Assembly (NCBI GenBank): GCA_017562135.1
Contig: QEYB01001664.1
Coordinates: 302,927-366,926 of the forward strand
DNA: 64,000 nucleotides
Source: Dipylidium caninum
Lineage: Eukaryota; Platyhelminthes; Cestoda; Cyclophyllidea; Dipylidiidae
Reading direction: 5' to 3'
Shown here: one piece after another, positions 60,676 to 64,000 of the stretch
Layout of the letters: the number at the start of each line of letters is the position of its first letter
Position numbering within the stretch: the first letter of the stretch is position 1
The notes under the pieces: generated by a model
Seen by the model: the letters and a program-made list of their open reading frames with translations, nothing else
Told to the model about the DNA's origin: nothing
Database searches by the model: none
Program-made: the position numbers and the translations under genes

Positions 60676-63600
60676 CGAAGCCTCCTTTGGTGGAGAATAA
60701 TGGCTACGTAATGTTGCATGTAAATAAGCCCCTCATAGTCCGCCAGTCGAGCTCAATTCCCAAGTGTGTCCTTCATTTCCACCAGCCATATGGCACCGTA
60801 GATGAGATAAAACAGGCCGTCGCAGTTAGGTTTGCCACCATTTCCATCACCTTGTCGAGTAGTTGACATTAGGTAGAGAGAGGAAAGTGAGTATTTTTTA
60901 TTAACATTTCTTCCCGTACAATGGATAAAGATAGGGCGAACTTTCCGGATTGAAAACACCAGTGTCAAATCCCTCTTGCAAGGAAGTTAGCTTCCAGGCA
61001 TCAATTACATTTAAATTATTTTGTTACCAATCAACCATGTCATGGATGTAAATCAGTCTAAGGCAGCAACAACAAGACCGGCATGAGTCACTGACCGTTT
61101 AAAAAACACCTACCACTAATCACTCAACATTGAGTTTTAGAGAGTCTGAACGTGCTTGACTCAGTGGAACGGTATTAACTTCGATTGTTGAAGGAGAAGG
61201 GGAGGGGGGGGAGGCTAATCAGGTAGCACAGCCACCCCAGACACGAAGTGTCAAGTTGACTTAGGGGCATGGAGCCTAGCTATTTGACAATTGGTCACCC
61301 TCCCATTTGTCACGGTAGACAACGAGGATAAACGGTCGACTGTCATGACAAATTCGACTTTGTTTGACTTTTTTCCCTAGTTTTTTTTCAGGATTAGTGC
61401 CAAACGCCACTACCTCCGGCACAATGAAGGTAAAATGGAAACGTTTATTCCATTCGAGTAATGAAGAACATCTCCGACCATTTTCTTTCTGGTCTGTTGG
61501 CGATGTTTCTTCATCGAATACTCATTACCTGATAAAGGTACGAAACAACGAGTTTTATAAAAACGGGGTGACTGTTCGAAGTAACCGTGAAACTTTGGAG
61601 ATAGAATTAAAACACTTCCTCCCTCTGAAGGGGGCAAGAAATATGAAGAACTTTGCCTTTAACAATGTCCTATCTCACTTGAACATCTCCCACTTTTCAT
61701 GAGTTAAGGCAGTGAATGCGGTGCTGTAAACAAATATATTGCTTTTACATAAGTAGCACTCCAGTTGACAAAGGCAGCGGTGGCTACAACAATCTCTTAC
61801 GTCAAACCAAAGTGAAAGGAAGATAAAACGACAGTCATGACATTATGATAGGTTGGCTGTGGAATAAGTGAACCTCTCGTCAAAAATGATTCGTAACATA
61901 GTGGAGAATAAGTTGTCCGTGTTGCTACATTCCCATGTTCCTGGAAGAGTACATTTAGAAGCTACTTTCCCTTCCATTAGGGATTATGGCCGCGTGTGTG
62001 TGTGTTTGTGTGTGTGTGCGAAGCCAACACGCGATATCCTCTTAAACGCGAGAATTAGGGTGCCAGAGTCACTCCAATATCCACGTAAATGATTTTTCGT
62101 CTCCTTTTCCCAATCGTGGCAATAAACCATACAGAAATGTTAAGGGGCGGGATGCTTGAGTTCGAGGCGGAGGCGAGGATGAGGGTAATTTTCCCTTGCT
62201 CCTACCACAACCGACGATATTCTATTACCTTAAAACGGACAATTAACTCATCTATGTTTGCTTTTAAATTTTCCCAATGGAAGTGGACGTAGGGGGACAT
62301 GAAGGCGGACGAGATTTCACAGCCCCTCTCCAAGACTCACGTTAAGCTTTACCAAATGACCTTCAAAATCTGGCTCTAATTTTAACAATACCTTTGTAGA
62401 CTGCAGGGGTATGTGGACAAGTCAAACAACTTCTGAGCCATAACTGTCTGATAAGTTCCGTTCCGTCACAGAGAATACTCGGCCTCGACGGCTCACAAAC
62501 TCCTCGCGAAGACACTTAAACCAGACCCCACAGCAGGGAAAGACATAGAGACTCGGCTAGCGACTGACTAGGAGCTGCGTTTATATGCCAGAGAATGCGC
62601 ATTGCGCCGTGCGTCAAAACTTAAATGGTTAACTAAAGAATTTCAGAAGTTAAGTGTGCGCCTTTTATTTCGATATTCTTAAGGCGAGTTGTCTGCTATC
62701 TAATTGGGCAATTCGGCCCGCATTTATGCCACTTGTCACCACGAGTAGTGATTGGGGCCTGAGAACGAATAACCTTGTCGTGTCGTGAACAAAGCTTTAG
62801 AGAAGCTAAATTGTCGTGGACTGCCCTAGCCACCCAGACGAATTTAGTTGACCGAATTGGGTGGAGAGGCGTAGCCTTTACTATTTACAAACTTTTTTTT
62901 TCAAACGGTCTCTAGGACAGTTCCTGTGTATATTGAATTATCGCGAGATAGCCCTTGTATGGATGTGGTGTTTAACACGAACCACCAAACTATTCGCTTC
63001 ATTTTTTACGGGCGTTTTCGCGATATTAATTAAATAAAGGGACGTGGATAAGGCAAAATAAGAAACCTAAGTTTACTGAATATGGAGAATTTAGGGCCTG
63101 AAACACTCTTCCTCAGTATCCGTATCTTGCAGGTTGTTTTCAACATCGTAAAAGTTTAAAGTGGGGGTTCTGAAGACTGTATTTTACGTGGGCACATGAA
63201 AAGTTGATTGGACCGAAAGGACACCGAATTGAAGTCATACCACAATTAAAAAGTCAATGATGATCGCGTAAGCAAGTAATTTTGATGCGTCGTTGCAGTT
63301 TTATCTGGAGCAAGGACGTGAGGGATCGTAAGGTTAACGAGCCCGGCAGAGCGACGTCACGCCGAACACGTGGTGAGCTATATGAATAACCTGTCAGTGT
63401 GGTTTGTTGAACAAACCTAGAGAAAAGCGTGAGAATTCGCTTTGGTCTCAGGAATCCGATCATTTGCACACCCCAGCTACTTTAAAGCATTGACGTAAAA
63501 TATATTCTTAAAAAGGAAATAATTCGTAGGGAATGTCTCTGTATGCAATCAGCACAGGACGGATATTTCGCGATAGATGGATAGCAACCGAAGCTGTCAT

Positions 63601-64000
63601 TAAGGGAAGACAGAGAAGAAAACAATCGCCATTAAACCGATGAAGTGCCTTGGTGTAGGGTTTTCCGTAATGGCCCCTATCTACTCACCTCAAAACGACC
63701 AAAGTTTAAATGTGACAAATAGGGATAGTCTTTTTAAGTTGCAGGGAAAAGTGACTGGAAATACAGTGAAAGCCTTCATTGTTTTCGGTTGAACCCTTGA
63801 TTGGTCCATTACGTAGATGTGTGTCAACAATTTGCGTGAACGCCATGGTTTCCTTGAGGTTAAAAAAACAGAGAGAAATATAGTAGGTTGATCAAAGAAT
63901 TTCTTCCATCCAAAAGTTAAATAAACTGAGGTAGCAAGTTGATCGGCACCCTATCATCATCATCAACTGTAAGCCACTAAATACTTGTGATGAGGATTCC
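60676..64000. other. No gene recognised
   Basis: The last 3.3 kb contains short frames on both strands, a G-rich tract near 61195-61214 and a TG repeat. No motif, RNA gene or splice-consistent set of exons could be supported. Confidence 0.45.

Overview
The window is nuclear DNA of an animal, most likely a flatworm (Platyhelminthes). The genes are metazoan orthologues split by GT-AG introns, many only about 30-44 nt long. These short introns cluster toward the 5' ends of genes, a size pattern I recall from schistosomes and tapeworms; other invertebrates cannot be excluded from sequence alone. There are no operons, rRNA genes or CRISPR arrays, no tRNA that I could support, and no convincing intact transposon. 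Genes were assembled by hand from short exons, with homologous peptides, splice dinucleotides and intron phase as mutual checks.

The first 31 kb is gene-dense. On the minus strand lie TMEM62 (7446 down to at least 2211), an unrecognised secreted type I membrane glycoprotein (12777-9942), PHAX, an snRNA export adaptor (16101-14435), SGF29, the H3K4me3 reader of SAGA (21405-17883), and UBLCP1, a nuclear proteasome phosphatase (27614-25712). On the plus strand lie the helicase half of TWNK, the mitochondrial DNA helicase (22499-25017), and CFAP53, an axonemal protein (28877-30277). SGF29/TWNK and UBLCP1/CFAP53 are head-to-head pairs; TWNK and UBLCP1 converge.

From 31 to 47.9 kb coding signal is sparse: one C-terminal exon with a membrane anchor near 33.6 kb and one 66-residue membrane protein at 40.2 kb. 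From 47.96 to 52.16 kb a single uninterrupted 4.2 kb reading frame on the minus strand encodes LRRC9. The last 12 kb is mostly non-coding. It holds simple repeats, poly-G tracts and a few orphan coding-like stretches (a KH-like exon near 55.8 kb, a 181-codon frame near 56.8 kb, an open frame near 60.5 kb). It also holds a probable two-exon piece of a neuropeptide precursor on the minus strand (59711-58639) that would yield two short amidated peptides.

The recognised genes are unrelated housekeeping and ciliary functions rather than a pathway. Two contrasts stand out. The two ciliary genes, CFAP53 and LRRC9, are intronless while all other recognised genes are finely split. Introns also reach near or below usual size limits (30-35 nt well supported, 24 and 20 nt possible).
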